64,000 nt of DNA from an uncultured Pelagibacteraceae bacterium (GTDB taxonomy: Bacteria > Pseudomonadota > Alphaproteobacteria > Pelagibacterales > Pelagibacteraceae). Below the pieces are notes generated by a model. The model saw only the letters and a program-made list of their open reading frames with translations. It had not been told where the DNA came from and made no database searches. The DNA lies in the NCBI GenBank assembly GCA_902586495.1, contig CACIHQ010000004.1:18008-82007 (forward strand), read 5' to 3'. The position numbers and the translations under genes were made by a program. The first letter of the stretch is position 1. Every line of letters begins with the position of its first letter. This document shows positions 53,061-62,368 of the stretch, piece after piece.

Positions 53061-53675
53061 ATGGCAGACGATCCAGGTAAATTAGATATATCAGATGAAA
53101 TGATTGCCGAAAGGCGTGGTGGTTCGGGAAAAATGCCTGAAGATATGCCATTATGGATGGCAAAATCCATTACAGGAATTGATAAATTTAGTAAGTGGAT
53201 AGGCAATATTGTTTGTTGGATATTGATGCCATTAATTTTTGCAATGACTTATGAAGTCCTTGCAAGAAAATTATTTTTAGCACCAACTATTTGGGCTTAT
53301 GACATAAGTCGTTTTTTATATGGTGCACTTTTTATGTTGGGTGCTGGTTATGCTCTTTCAAGAGGAGTTCATATAAGAGCAGATTTTTTGTATAGAAATT
53401 TTAAAACTAAAAACCAAGGTCTGATAGATTTTTGGTTATATTTATTATTTTATTTTCCAGGTCTAATTGTTTTTCTTTACATGACTGTTGGGTTTGTTGG
53501 CGAGTCAATTCAAAGAGGAGAAAGAGGCATGGATACCACTTGGATGCCTTATATGTGGCCAATTAAAACTTGTTTGCTTATTGGTATAATTTTTTTACTA
53601 ATTCAAGGAGTTTCTGAGTTACTCAAAAGTTATTGGGCAGCTAAAAAAGGTGAGTGGCCAGGAGAAACTAAATGA
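53061..53675 (+). CDS. dctQ: TRAP transporter small permease (DctQ)
   Basis: A 204-residue protein with a polar N-terminal arm of about 45 residues and four helices. The pattern WIGNIVCWILMPLIFAMTYEVLARKLF and ISRFLYGALFMLGAGYALSRGVHIRADFL fits DctQ. Its end overlaps dctM by 4 bp (ATGA). It works with DctM to move the substrate delivered by DctP, driven by a sodium or proton gradient. Confidence 0.9.
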   Translation: MADDPGKLDISDEMIAERRGGSGKMPEDMPLWMAKSITGIDKFSKWIGNIVCWILMPLIFAMTYEVLARKLFLAPTIWAYDISRFLYGALFMLGAGYALSRGVHIRADFLYRNFKTKNQGLIDFWLYLLFYFPGLIVFLYMTVGFVGESIQRGERGMDTTWMPYMWPIKTCLLIGIIFLLIQGVSELLKSYWAAKKGEWPGETK

Positions 53676-55006
53676 TTGCTGAGTTTATTGATCCAGCAAT
53701 CTTAGGTTTTATTCTTGTTGGCGTAATGTTATTTGCAATATTTGTTGGTTTCCCTATTTCATTTACACTAATTTTTTTAGGTTTTGTTTTTGGTTATTTA
53801 GGATTTGGAAAATTAGTTTTTTATTTAATGACACTCCAATTCTCTATGGTCATGACAGAGCAAACACTTGCCGCCGTCCCACTCTTTGTCTTTATGGGAA
53901 TTATGATGGAACAAGCTGGATTAATGGAAAGATTATTTTCAGCATTCCAAATGATGTTAGCAAAAGTTAAGGGATCTTTATATTATGCAGTTTTATTTGT
54001 TTCTGTAATTTTCGCAGCTGCAACAGGGATTGTAGGAGCATCCGTGACCATTCTAGGAATTATGGCTGCAAAATCCATGAACAGGTCTGGTTATGATGTG
54101 AGACTTGCAGCTGGTACTATCACAGCGGGAGGAACTTTAGGAATATTAATCCCACCAAGTATTATGTTAGTTGTAATGGGTCCTATAATGGAAATTCCAG
54201 TAATAGATTTATTTGCCGCTGCAATTTTACCAGGAATTCTTCTTGCGAGTTTATACGCAGGTTACACAACAATTAGATGTATGATTAATCCTAAATTAGG
54301 ACCAGTCATTCCTGATGATATGAGAGCTGCGAGTATGAAAGATGTTTGGATTGAATTTTTTTTAGGGTTAGTGCCACCAGCAGCTTTGGTATTTGCAGCA
54401 TTAGGAAGTATTTTATTTGGTTTTGCCACTCCAACTGAAGCTGCAGGATGTGGGGCTATGGGAGCTTTACTTCTTTCATTAGCTTATAAAAAATTGACTC
54501 TTCCTAAATTACAAGAAGCATTAGTCAAAACATTAGAGATAACTGCACTGATTATGGTTTTAGTTGCAGCTTCAAATTTTTTTGGTGCTGTTTTTGCTAG
54601 ATTAGGAACGCCAACTTTATTAACAGAGTTTTTGTTAGGTCTTGAAATGAATAAGTATCTTATTTTAGCGATGGTTATGGTAATGATATTTTTATTAGGA
54701 TGGCCTTTGGAATGGGTACCTATAGTAATGATTATTGTTCCAATTATATTGCCATTGATTGAAGCATTAGGGTTTAATCTAACTTGGTTTGCAATATTAG
54801 TAGCTGTTAATTTACAAACCGCCTGGTTATCACCACCTGTTGCACTTTCAGCTTATTTTTTAAAAGGTGTTGTACCTGAGTGGGATTTGAAAGATATTTA
54901 TTATGGTATGATGCAGTTTATGGTGCTGCAAGTATTTGGTTTAATTTTAATTATTATATTTCCTAAAATTGCATTATGGTTACCAACTCTCTTATATGGA
55001 CAGTAG
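53672..55006 (+). CDS. dctM: TRAP transporter large permease (DctM)
   Basis: A 444-residue membrane protein with about 12 helices. DctM hallmarks are VPLFVFMGIMMEQAGLMERLF, TGIVGASVTILGIMAAKSMNRSGYD, AGGTLGILIPPSIMLVVMG and FATPTEAAGCGAMGALLL. It forms the transport core. It ends 25 bp before an NCS1-type permease gene. Confidence 0.93.
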   Translation: MIAEFIDPAILGFILVGVMLFAIFVGFPISFTLIFLGFVFGYLGFGKLVFYLMTLQFSMVMTEQTLAAVPLFVFMGIMMEQAGLMERLFSAFQMMLAKVKGSLYYAVLFVSVIFAAATGIVGASVTILGIMAAKSMNRSGYDVRLAAGTITAGGTLGILIPPSIMLVVMGPIMEIPVIDLFAAAILPGILLASLYAGYTTIRCMINPKLGPVIPDDMRAASMKDVWIEFFLGLVPPAALVFAALGSILFGFATPTEAAGCGAMGALLLSLAYKKLTLPKLQEALVKTLEITALIMVLVAASNFFGAVFARLGTPTLLTEFLLGLEMNKYLILAMVMVMIFLLGWPLEWVPIVMIIVPIILPLIEALGFNLTWFAILVAVNLQTAWLSPPVALSAYFLKGVVPEWDLKDIYYGMMQFMVLQVFGLILIIIFPKIALWLPTLLYGQ

Positions 55007-55031
55007 ATTGTTAAAGTTCTATATTGTCTGA

Positions 55032-56489
55032 GTGAATCAGCAAAAATCAAATAAAACACTTGTTAATTGGGATTTAGTAACAGTTAATCCAAGCAATAAA
55101 AATTGGAACTGGAAAGATTTATTTTGTTTTTGGGGAGTTGGCATACAAAGTGTAATTGGATTTTCTTTGATCGCATCTCTCTATGTCGTATATGATTTAA
55201 ATACTTTTGTAGTATTGTTTGGAACAATTTTTGCCTCTCTATTGGTTTATTTTTTTTCAAATTTAATTGGTAAGCCATCTCAAAAATTTGGATTACCATT
55301 TGTAGTTTTATTGAGATCCTCAATGGGAGTAAGAGGAGCACAGTATATCGGATTTTTAAGAAGTATAGTTGGTATATTTATGTTTGGAATTCAAACATAT
55401 TTTTTATCAAAAGCATTGGGATATTTATTAAGAATTTTAATTTTTTCTATTGATAAAACTCTTTTACAAGAAGAAATTTTTCTTATTTTTTTTATTGGAT
55501 TAAACATTATAGATTGGATTTCAATTGTAGTCTCTATGGCGTTGCAAGTTATTTTATTTAGCATAGGAATGAATTATAATAAAAAAATTATTAATATTTC
55601 TGCAATCTTTGTCTATTCCGGAATGGCGTTATTCTTTTTTATAGTTTTATTGAGTGATGTTAAATTTACAGTCAACGCATTTTTAGGTGCTTTAAGTTTT
55701 GAAAATTTTGCAAATAGAAATAGTATTATACCATTGATAACTGTATCAGGAACGCTTTTTGCTTACTTTTCGATTGTTATTTTAAGTTTTGGTGATTTTT
55801 CAAGGTATGTTGAAAATGAAAACCAACTTAAAAAGGGGAATTTAACTTTAATATTGAATTTAATAATTTTTTCTTTTTTTGCACTTTTTATTGTCATAGG
55901 TGCAGATGCTTTTTTAAAGCAAAGTCCTGAAAATATTGAAAAAATACTTACAAATCCTACGGACATAATTGGTAAACTGAACAATTTATTATTAACTAAT
56001 TTAGTTTTGATTTTTATAATTATTGCGTCAGCTTCTACAAATTTAATTGCTAATTTTATTCCATCACAATATTCACTTATTAATTTATTTCCCACATCAT
56101 TATCATTCAAAAGCTCAGGATTAGTGATAGGTTTAATAGGACTTCTAATAGGAGTTTTTTGGCTTACCGTTTTAAGTCAAATAGGAATTTTATCAATAAT
56201 AGATACAATCGGAGCTTTTTTTGGACCAATTTTTGGAATTATGATTTGTGATTATTATTTGATTAGAAAGGGTAATTTAATTAATAAAGATATTTATTCT
56301 TTAGAAAAAAATGGGTCGTATTATTTTTCAGGTGGTTGGCATATAAAAGGCACTTATTCTTTATTTTTAGGATTTGTATTCTCAGCCTCAACAATCTGGA
56401 ACCCCAATTTAATGTTTTTACAATCTTATGCATGGATTATTGGTGCAGTAATTTCCTCTATAACTTATTATTTTTTGGCAAAAAAATAA
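55032..56489 (+). CDS. NCS1-family nucleobase/hydantoin permease
   Basis: A 485-residue membrane protein starting at GTG, with about 12 helices. The NCS1 pattern is visible in NWKDLFCFWGVGIQSVIGFSLIASL, PFVVLLRSSMGVRGAQYIGFLR, FGDFSRYVENE and GPIFGIMICDYYLIRKG. It likely imports a uracil, cytosine, allantoin or hydantoin-like compound using sodium or protons. It lies between a TRAP operon and an SDR gene on the same strand. Confidence 0.83.
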   Translation: MNQQKSNKTLVNWDLVTVNPSNKNWNWKDLFCFWGVGIQSVIGFSLIASLYVVYDLNTFVVLFGTIFASLLVYFFSNLIGKPSQKFGLPFVVLLRSSMGVRGAQYIGFLRSIVGIFMFGIQTYFLSKALGYLLRILIFSIDKTLLQEEIFLIFFIGLNIIDWISIVVSMALQVILFSIGMNYNKKIINISAIFVYSGMALFFFIVLLSDVKFTVNAFLGALSFENFANRNSIIPLITVSGTLFAYFSIVILSFGDFSRYVENENQLKKGNLTLILNLIIFSFFALFIVIGADAFLKQSPENIEKILTNPTDIIGKLNNLLLTNLVLIFIIIASASTNLIANFIPSQYSLINLFPTSLSFKSSGLVIGLIGLLIGVFWLTVLSQIGILSIIDTIGAFFGPIFGIMICDYYLIRKGNLINKDIYSLEKNGSYYFSGGWHIKGTYSLFLGFVFSASTIWNPNLMFLQSYAWIIGAVISSITYYFLAKK

Positions 56490-56493
56490 CTTG

Positions 56494-57246
56494 ATGGATA
56501 AGATAAAATTTAATTTCGAGAATAGGACTGCAGTTATAACAGGTGGAGCTCAAGGATTTGGATTTGATATAGCTAGGAGATTTTTGAGTTCAGGTGCTAA
56601 AGTAATAATTTGGGACAACGATCCAGACACACTAAAAAGATCTGTTAAGGAACTTAACAATACAAATTTAACTTCAAATGTTATTGATGTATCAAAATTT
56701 GAAGAAGTTAAAAACTGTACCAATGAAATCGTAAAAAACTCCAAGATTGACATATTAATCAATAACGCAGGAATAACTGGTCCTACAGCCCCATTATGGG
56801 AATATGATCTAGAGAAGTGGAAAAAAGTAGTAGATATTAATTTGATGGGAACCTTTAATTGTTGCAGAGCAATAGTGCCTAATATGATTAAGAATAACTA
56901 TGGAAGAATTGTTAATGTAGCATCTGTTGCAGGAAAAGATGGCAATGCGAATGCAAGTGCGTATAGTGCAGGCAAAGCTGGGGCTATAGGACTAACTAAA
57001 TCTTTAGGTAAAGAGCTTGCTGATAAAGATATAGCGGTAAATGCTGTCACTCCTGCAGGGGCCAAAACACGTATTTTAAATCAAATGACTAAGGAACATG
57101 TCCAAAGAATGCTTTCTAAGGTGCCTAGAGGACGATTTCTTGAGGTCGAAGAGTTTACATCCTTGGTTTGCTGGCTTTCATCAGAGGAAAATACTTTCTC
57201 TACTGCAGCAGTTTACGATATAAGTGGTGGTCGTTCGACTTATTAA
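56494..57246 (+). CDS. Short-chain dehydrogenase/reductase (FabG-like)
   Basis: A 250-residue SDR with cofactor motif VITGGAQGFGFDIA, NNAGITGP, active site SAYSAGKAGAIGLTKSL (Tyr-x-x-x-Lys) and the end YDISGGRSTY. It may reduce or oxidise the compound brought in by the neighbouring carriers. I start at ATG 56494; a TTG 3 bp earlier is in frame. The TAA overlaps the stop of the small convergent ORF in TTAA. Confidence 0.85.
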   Translation: MDKIKFNFENRTAVITGGAQGFGFDIARRFLSSGAKVIIWDNDPDTLKRSVKELNNTNLTSNVIDVSKFEEVKNCTNEIVKNSKIDILINNAGITGPTAPLWEYDLEKWKKVVDINLMGTFNCCRAIVPNMIKNNYGRIVNVASVAGKDGNANASAYSAGKAGAIGLTKSLGKELADKDIAVNAVTPAGAKTRILNQMTKEHVQRMLSKVPRGRFLEVEEFTSLVCWLSSEENTFSTAAVYDISGGRSTY

Positions 57247-57380
57247 CTTTTTGGTTTTTCCTCAACTATTTTAGTGAGAGTTGTCTGAGCTCGGCTCATT
57301 TTGACATCATTTGACATCACTGGTGCAAAAATCATAATTGACCAGTAAATCAAGAGTATAAAAATTGAAATTGTCTTCAT
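57243..57380 (-). CDS. 45-residue membrane or secreted protein
   Basis: A 45-codon frame with ATG at 57380. Residues 1-22 are hydrophobic (MKTISIFILLIYWSIMIFAP) like a signal or membrane anchor; the rest is polar. Unrecognised. It shares TTAA with the SDR stop. The 85 bp between its start and the next gene hold no other clear feature. Confidence 0.4.
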   Translation of the reverse strand: MKTISIFILLIYWSIMIFAPVMSNDVKMSRAQTTLTKIVEEKPKS

Positions 57381-57465
57381 AATTTATACATATTAGCTAA
57401 AGATGATTTTTGAATGTTTAAATTTTGTCAAAATAATGTATTAACAATTTCTTTAAAAATTTTTA

Positions 57466-58116
57466 ATGAATATTTTAACCAAAATCTTAATCTTTATTTT
57501 TGTAACTATTGGAACAGGATTTGCGAATGAAATTAAAGTTTTTAATTTTACCAAAAATGAACTGTCAAATCTAGAGGTTAGAAAGGTGAGAGGAGCTGAT
57601 AATAAGACAATTTATACAATTGGATCAAATGAAAATGGAAATTTCTTAAAAGCTGTTGCTGATAATGCAGCCTCAGGATTAGGAAAAGAGGTCAAAATTG
57701 ACCTAAACAAAACTCCATTCATAAATATAACTTGGAAAATAGAAAAAGATCTGCCTGGAATAAAAGAAAATACCAAAAAGGGACATGATTTTGCTGCTAG
57801 AGTTTTTGCAGTTAAAAAAACTGGCGCAACACCTTTATCTAATAGGGCTATAAATTATGTTTTTTCGAGTAATAATAAAATTGGCTCTAATTCACCAAGT
57901 CCCTATACCAAAAAATCTATTGATAATGTTTTGGCAAGTACAAAAATAAATTTAAATGAATGGGTTACAGTTAAAGCAAATGTAAAAGAAGATTTTAAAA
58001 GATTTCACGATCTAAATGTTGATGAGTTAGATGGATTAGCTATCATGTCTGATACAGATAACTCAAAAATGAAAGCTATAGCTTATTACCAAAACATATA
58101 TTTTTCAGAAAATTAA
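57466..58116 (+). CDS. DUF3047 exported protein
   Basis: A 216-residue protein with a signal peptide (about 1-20, ending GFA). The mature part follows the DUF3047 pattern: FINITWKIEKDLPG, KGHDFAARVFAVKKTG, RAINYVFSSN and AIMSDTDNSKMKAIAYYQNIYF. It is probably a beta-sandwich in the periplasm, function unknown. Confidence 0.78.
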   Translation: MNILTKILIFIFVTIGTGFANEIKVFNFTKNELSNLEVRKVRGADNKTIYTIGSNENGNFLKAVADNAASGLGKEVKIDLNKTPFINITWKIEKDLPGIKENTKKGHDFAARVFAVKKTGATPLSNRAINYVFSSNNKIGSNSPSPYTKKSIDNVLASTKINLNEWVTVKANVKEDFKRFHDLNVDELDGLAIMSDTDNSKMKAIAYYQNIYFSEN

Positions 58117-58257
58117 TTATAATTTCAAATATTTTTTTAAAAAAATATTAAAAAAAGCTAAAATTACAGCTACCAAAACATCTTCGTGAGGACTAGCACT
58201 AGGATAACCAAAGTTCCATGCAATAACTAATACTAACCAAATTACAAAGATATTCAT
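58117..58257 (-). CDS. 46-residue protein with two hydrophobic segments
   Basis: A 46-codon frame with ATG at 58257, ending next to the DUF3047 stop. It has hydrophobic stretches at about residues 3-16 and 27-40 separated by the polar FGYPSASPHEDV. Unrecognised; probable small membrane protein. Confidence 0.4.
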   Translation of the reverse strand: MNIFVIWLVLVIAWNFGYPSASPHEDVLVAVILAFFNIFLKKYLKL

Positions 58258-58312
58258 TTTTTTTATACCTTAGATTCTATAAAATTAATTAATTATTTGA
58301 TATAGTTATTTA

Positions 58313-58735
58313 ATGCACGAAAACTTCTTTCATAAACTAAAAATATATTACGAGGATACAGATTCTGGTGGTGTAGTTTACTATGCAAATTATTTAAAAT
58401 TTTTAGAAAGAGCTAGAACAGAGGCATTGTTTTCGATTGGATTCAGCAATAATAAGATTCATCAAGAATTTAAATCCTTAATAATAGTTAAATCTTGTAA
58501 TATTGAATATAAAAAATCTGCTTATTTAGAGGATGAATTGACTATAAGATCTTTTGTAAAATCGATCACTAAAACATCTTTCTTTATGAATCAAATAATA
58601 ACGAAAAGAAAAGAGATAATTGCTGAGGCACAGGTTCATTTAGTTTTTGTTAACAAAGATGGCAAACCTATAAAGATACCAGATCAGATTTATTCAAAAT
58701 TTAAACCATACTTTTGTGATAGTATTAAGAAATAG
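58313..58735 (+). CDS. ybgC: YbgC-type acyl-CoA thioesterase
   Basis: A 140-residue hotdog-fold thioesterase. The active-site segment YEDTDSGGVVYYANYLKFLERARTE (catalytic Asp near residue 15) is characteristic. In many proteobacteria ybgC heads the tol-pal cluster, but no tol gene is in the window. It overlaps the end of the convergent glycosylase by 11 bp. Confidence 0.9.
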   Translation: MHENFFHKLKIYYEDTDSGGVVYYANYLKFLERARTEALFSIGFSNNKIHQEFKSLIIVKSCNIEYKKSAYLEDELTIRSFVKSITKTSFFMNQIITKRKEIIAEAQVHLVFVNKDGKPIKIPDQIYSKFKPYFCDSIKK

Positions 58736-59405
58736 CTAATCTCTTTGCTTTTTTAAATAATTTTATCATCATTTTTTCAGAAATTAATTTTGTATTAACG
58801 TTTCTTGGACTTGGATGATAGCTTGATAAAATTATTAAACCATTAGGCAATTTATGTGTTTTATTGTGTTTAAAAATAAATTTTTTTTCTATATTAAATT
58901 TTTGTTTGTACAATTTCGTACAATTATCAAAAGCAACTTTTCCCAATGTAACTATAACTTTCAAGTTCTTTAAAAATAATATTTCCTTATCAAAATAATT
59001 AAAGCAGTTGGAAATTTCAATGCTTAGTGGTTTATCTTCAGGAGGTACACACTTAAGAATATTAGTAATATAAGTAGATTTTAGTTTTAAATTATCTTCT
59101 AGATTTTTTGATAACGGAGAATTTGAAATTCCTACCTTGTGCAAGCATTTAAATAAGAAATCTCCTGATTTATCTCCAGTAAATGCTCTACCAGTTCTAG
59201 TACCACCATGAGCAGCAGGCGCTAGTCCGATGATAGCCATTTTAGAACTTAAGTCTCCAAATCCAGGCACCGGTTTTCCCCAGTATATTTCATCTCTATT
59301 TTGTTTTCTCTTTATTGAGCTTACTTTTCGGATAAACCTAACTAATCTTGGACACTTTTTACAATTAACTATTGTTTTATTCAAATCGTTTAATCTAATA
59401 TCCAT
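58725..59405 (-). CDS. Family 5-like (UdgB) uracil-DNA glycosylase
   Basis: A 226-residue iron-sulfur uracil-DNA glycosylase. Fe-S Cys are at 15 and 18 (NCKKC) and in NILKCVPP and ISNCFNYF. Motif A is GLAPAAHGGTRTGRAFTGD and motif B SSYHPSPRNVNT, which fit family 5 better than family 4 (which has GEAPG). It removes uracil and deaminated bases from DNA. It diverges from the phosphatase gene across 2 bp. Confidence 0.87.
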   Translation of the reverse strand: MDIRLNDLNKTIVNCKKCPRLVRFIRKVSSIKRKQNRDEIYWGKPVPGFGDLSSKMAIIGLAPAAHGGTRTGRAFTGDKSGDFLFKCLHKVGISNSPLSKNLEDNLKLKSTYITNILKCVPPEDKPLSIEISNCFNYFDKEILFLKNLKVIVTLGKVAFDNCTKLYKQKFNIEKKFIFKHNKTHKLPNGLIILSSYHPSPRNVNTKLISEKMMIKLFKKAKRLAIS

Positions 59406-59407
59406 AA

Positions 59408-59971
59408 ATGAAATTTTTTAACTTCCTAATAATAATATTTATATCTTTAACATCATCTATTAAAGCAGATTTAAATGAAAATTTAATAAATCAACTAGAG
59501 GAGGGTGGTAAATTTATATTTATAAGGCACGCATATGCACCTGGAAGTGGAGATCCAAATAATTTCAATTTAAACGATTGTTCGACACAAAGAAATCTTA
59601 GTGAGGAAGGAAAAAAACAGGCTAAATCTATCGGTAAATTTTTTATTAAAAATGAAATTGAAATTGATAAAGTTTTATCAAGTGAATGGTGTAGATGCAA
59701 AGAAACAGCAAAAATTGCCTTTAAAGATTATACAACAAAGAGTTTTTTGAATTCTTTCTATAGCTCTAAATTTGCGAAAAATAGGGAGAAGCAGGTGAAG
59801 GAATTGAAAGAATATATTAAAAATTATAAAAACAATAATAATGAGAATTTAGTTTTAGTTACTCATTACGTTTTAATATCAGAAATTTTAAACTATGGAT
59901 CATCATCGGGTGAAATAGTTGTATCTGATAAAAATTTTAATATTATAGATACTCAAGAAATATCTTATTGA
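59408..59971 (+). CDS. Exported histidine phosphatase-fold protein
   Basis: A 187-residue protein with a signal peptide (about 1-20). The phosphohistidine motif is FIRHAYAPGSGDP (Arg40-His41), with SEWCRCKETAKIAF and the second His in VTHY. The normal RHG reads RHA. It probably hydrolyses a phosphoester in the periplasm. A basic 41-residue ORF starts 4 bp after its stop. Confidence 0.82.
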   Translation: MKFFNFLIIIFISLTSSIKADLNENLINQLEEGGKFIFIRHAYAPGSGDPNNFNLNDCSTQRNLSEEGKKQAKSIGKFFIKNEIEIDKVLSSEWCRCKETAKIAFKDYTTKSFLNSFYSSKFAKNREKQVKELKEYIKNYKNNNNENLVLVTHYVLISEILNYGSSSGEIVVSDKNFNIIDTQEISY

Positions 59972-59974
59972 ATT

Positions 59975-60100
59975 ATGTCATCAAAAAGAGCAATGAAACA
60001 AGCACAAAAACAGGCTTATGCCAAACACAGGAGCAACATAACAAATAGTAGGTTTGGATCAAGAAAGAGAAATTTTATTAAAAAAAATAAAAAGAACTAA
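59975..60100 (+). CDS. 41-residue highly basic peptide
   Basis: A complete 41-codon frame from ATG at 59975. About 14 of its residues are Lys or Arg (SSKRAMKQAQKQAYAKHR, GSRKRNFIKKNKK) and it has no hydrophobic stretch. Such composition suits nucleic-acid or ribosome binding. It overlaps the convergent gene by 4 bp. Confidence 0.4.
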   Translation: MSSKRAMKQAQKQAYAKHRSNITNSRFGSRKRNFIKKNKKN

Positions 60101-60531
60101 CTTTCTTTTTCAAATTTTTCTATTTTTTTACATGTTGATATTTTTGAAAGTCCTTCCTCATCGTTAAGGACCGTTCTCATAAAAATTTCTTTTTTATCTT
60201 TTTCAAATAAAATTTGGGTATAAAATTGTGGATATCCATGCTTGTGAGTTAAGATTTTTCCATCCTCTTCGTAGATATTTTGGACATAGGAATTAGATTT
60301 TTTTACACTTAAATCCGTCAATCTGTATTTTTGGAATGTTTTTTCTTTATAAACGTAATTTCTAGTCATTATTTGTTCATTTAAATTAAGAATATATTCA
60401 TTTTTTAGAAACTCGTCTTGTTTATCATCACATTTACTCATGACAATAATTTCTGATTTTAAAATGTTAATTGGCAAAATTATAAAAAAGGAGATAATAA
60501 AAGTCTTAATTATTTTCATTTTTTTCAGCAA
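60097..60531 (-). CDS. Hypothetical exported protein
   Basis: A 144-residue protein with a hydrophobic N-terminus (IIKTFIISFFIILPINIL) that looks like a signal peptide. The mature part is polar with two Cys (MSKCDDK and ISTCKK) that may form a disulfide. An in-frame ATG at 60519 is an alternative start. No family recognised. Confidence 0.6.
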   Translation of the reverse strand: MLKKMKIIKTFIISFFIILPINILKSEIIVMSKCDDKQDEFLKNEYILNLNEQIMTRNYVYKEKTFQKYRLTDLSVKKSNSYVQNIYEEDGKILTHKHGYPQFYTQILFEKDKKEIFMRTVLNDEEGLSKISTCKKIEKFEKES

Positions 60532-60679
60532 AAAATAAACCTATCAGTGCTAAAGCTGTCCATCCTAAACCGAGAAGACCTTTATAAACACTTGTCTCCG
60601 CACTCCAAATTCCTAGAACTAACGCTCCAAAAATTAAACCCAAAATATATATAATTAAAACTATCGATGTTTTGCTCAT
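60506..60679 (-). CDS. 57-residue protein with two membrane helices
   Basis: A 57-codon frame with ATG at 60679. It has two hydrophobic segments (IVLIIYILGLIFGALVLGIW and LLGLGWTALALIGLFFA) and a short polar tail. Its end overlaps the next gene by 26 bp on the same strand, which indicates coupled translation. Unrecognised. Confidence 0.5.
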   Translation of the reverse strand: MSKTSIVLIIYILGLIFGALVLGIWSAETSVYKGLLGLGWTALALIGLFFAEKNENN

Positions 60680-60768
60680 TTTTTTAAGTTTTTTTTCAAA
60701 AAAATACCATTTTCATTTTTATATGTATAGGTATCTTTCAAAACTTTATGATTAATTTATAATTGTCG

Positions 60769-60797
60769 TTGGACAAACAGATTCAATAATATATAAG
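60769..60797 (+). promoter_or_regulatory. Possible promoter for tRNA-Leu and tig
   Basis: TTGGAC and TATAAG are 17 bp apart, ending 13 bp before the mature tRNA 5' end. The region upstream (60680-60768) has no other gene. Confidence 0.5.
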
Positions 60798-60810
60798 ACC
60801 TTGAAATTGT

Positions 60811-60895
60811 GGGGCGATGGCGGAATTGGTAGACGCGTCGGTCTTAGGAACCGATAGAGCAATCTGTGAAGGTTCGAGTCCTTTTCGCCCTACCA
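60811..60895 (+). tRNA. tRNA-Leu (anticodon UAG)
   Basis: An 85-nt class II tRNA. The acceptor GGGGCGA pairs with TCGCCCT, the D arm reads GCGGAATTGGTAGACGC, the anticodon stem-loop is TCGGTCTTAGGAACCGA with TAG at the anticodon, the variable arm is long, and the T arm has GGTTCGAGTCC. CCA is encoded. The trigger factor gene begins 10 bp after the tRNA. Confidence 0.96.
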
Positions 60896-60905
60896 CATTT
60901 AAATT

Positions 60906-62336
60906 ATGAAAGTTACTGTCGAAAATAAAAAAGGTTTGAACAAGGATGTAAAAGTTTTTGTCGATAAAAAGACAATGAATGTATACATGGATGAGAAATA
61001 TGAGGAGATTAAAGGGACTGTTAATTTAAAGGGATTTAGACCTGGTAAGGTACCTAGAGAAATTTTAAAGAGACAGTTTGGCAAAGCTGTTTTTAGCGAG
61101 GTCTTAGACAAAGTCTTAAAGGAAACATCAACAAAAGCCTTGCAAGAAAATAAAATTAAACCAGCAGGTCAACCAAAACTAGATCTTAAAACTTATGGTG
61201 AAGACAAAGATTTAGAATATATTTTATCAGTTACAGAGCTTCCAAAAGTTGAACTGAAATCTATAGAGAATATTAAGTTCGATGACTACACGGTTAAGAT
61301 TGATCAAAAGGAAACTGACAAAAGAATAAATGATATTGCTAAAAATCAACCAAACTTTAAAGAGGCCTCAGAAACAACAATAGCAAAAAAAGGTGACTTA
61401 GTTGTTTTTGACTATAACGCAACAGTTGACGATAAAACTTTTAAAGGTGGAGAAGGTAAAAACACTCAGTTAACTTTAGGAAAAGATCTTTTCTTAAAAG
61501 GATTTGATCAGCAATTAATCGGTGTCAAAAAGGGTGATGAAAAAATAGTTGATGCAACGCTTCCTGAAAATTTTCCAGAAAAAGAATTTATTAATAAAAA
61601 AGCAAAATTTAAATGTAAGATATTAGCAGTTAAAATTCCTGAAGATGTAAAAATCGATGATCAGTTTGCCAAAAATTTAGGAGCAAAAGATCTTAATGAT
61701 CTAAAGTCGTTAATAACAAAACAAATAAATGATGAATACAAAAACTCACTAGATCGTTTGACCAAAAATCAGATATTAAAAGAAATTGAAAAATTTAAAG
61801 TAAGCGAAATTCCAGAGAACTTACTTGAGGATGAAATAAAAATACTTTCACAAGGTATGTCTGAAGGTGATGCAAAAAAAAGTAGAAAAAATTTCGAAGA
61901 AGTTGCTAAAAAAAGAATTAAGGTAGGATTAGTTTTGAATGAATTTGGTGAGCAAAATCAAATCAAAGTTACTGAACAAGAATTACAAACTGAAGTCCAA
62001 AAACAAATTAGAATGATGCCAGGTCAGGAAAAAATGGTCATGGAATTTTATAAAAAAAACCCCAATGCGATAGCGAGCTTAAGAGGAACTGTATATGAGG
62101 AAAAAATATTAAATATGATTAAACAAAAGGCTAAGTCTAACAAAAAAGAAATTTCCAAAGATGAAGCTGAAAAAATTTTAAAAGAATCTCAAAAACAACA
62201 ACTCGATCAAGAACTTAAAGATCAAAGAAAACCTGAAAAAAAAGCTGACGTAAAAAAATCATCAGACAAATCAAATCCAAAAGTCAAAAAAACTAAAACA
62301 GTAGCAAAAAAAACAAAAAAAGTTAGCAAAAAGTAA
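60906..62336 (+). CDS. tig: Trigger factor
   Basis: A 476-residue chaperone. The ribosome-binding signature GFRPGKVP is at residues 43-50, an FKBP-type PPIase domain lies at about 155-235 ([17 protein letters not shown]), and the C-terminal chaperone domain follows. About 60 extra residues at the end are Lys/Asp-rich and repetitive ([16 protein letters not shown]), beyond the usual length. It meets nascent chains at the ribosome exit. It lies directly ahead of clpP and clpX, the classic order. Confidence 0.95.
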   Translation: MKVTVENKKGLNKDVKVFVDKKTMNVYMDEKYEEIKGTVNLKGFRPGKVPREILKRQFGKAVFSEVLDKVLKETSTKALQENKIKPAGQPKLDLKTYGEDKDLEYILSVTELPKVELKSIENIKFDDYTVKIDQKETDKRINDIAKNQPNFKEASETTIAKKGDLVVFDYNATVDDKTFKGGEGKNTQLTLGKDLFLKGFDQQLIGVKKGDEKIVDATLPENFPEKEFINKKAKFKCKILAVKIPEDVKIDDQFAKNLGAKDLNDLKSLITKQINDEYKNSLDRLTKNQILKEIEKFKVSEIPENLLEDEIKILSQGMSEGDAKKSRKNFEEVAKKRIKVGLVLNEFGEQNQIKVTEQELQTEVQKQIRMMPGQEKMVMEFYKKNPNAIASLRGTVYEEKILNMIKQKAKSNKKEISKDEAEKILKESQKQQLDQELKDQRKPEKKADVKKSSDKSNPKVKKTKTVAKKTKKVSKK

Positions 62337-62368
62337 TCGCAAGTTGTATAAGTAGAACGAATCAACTT

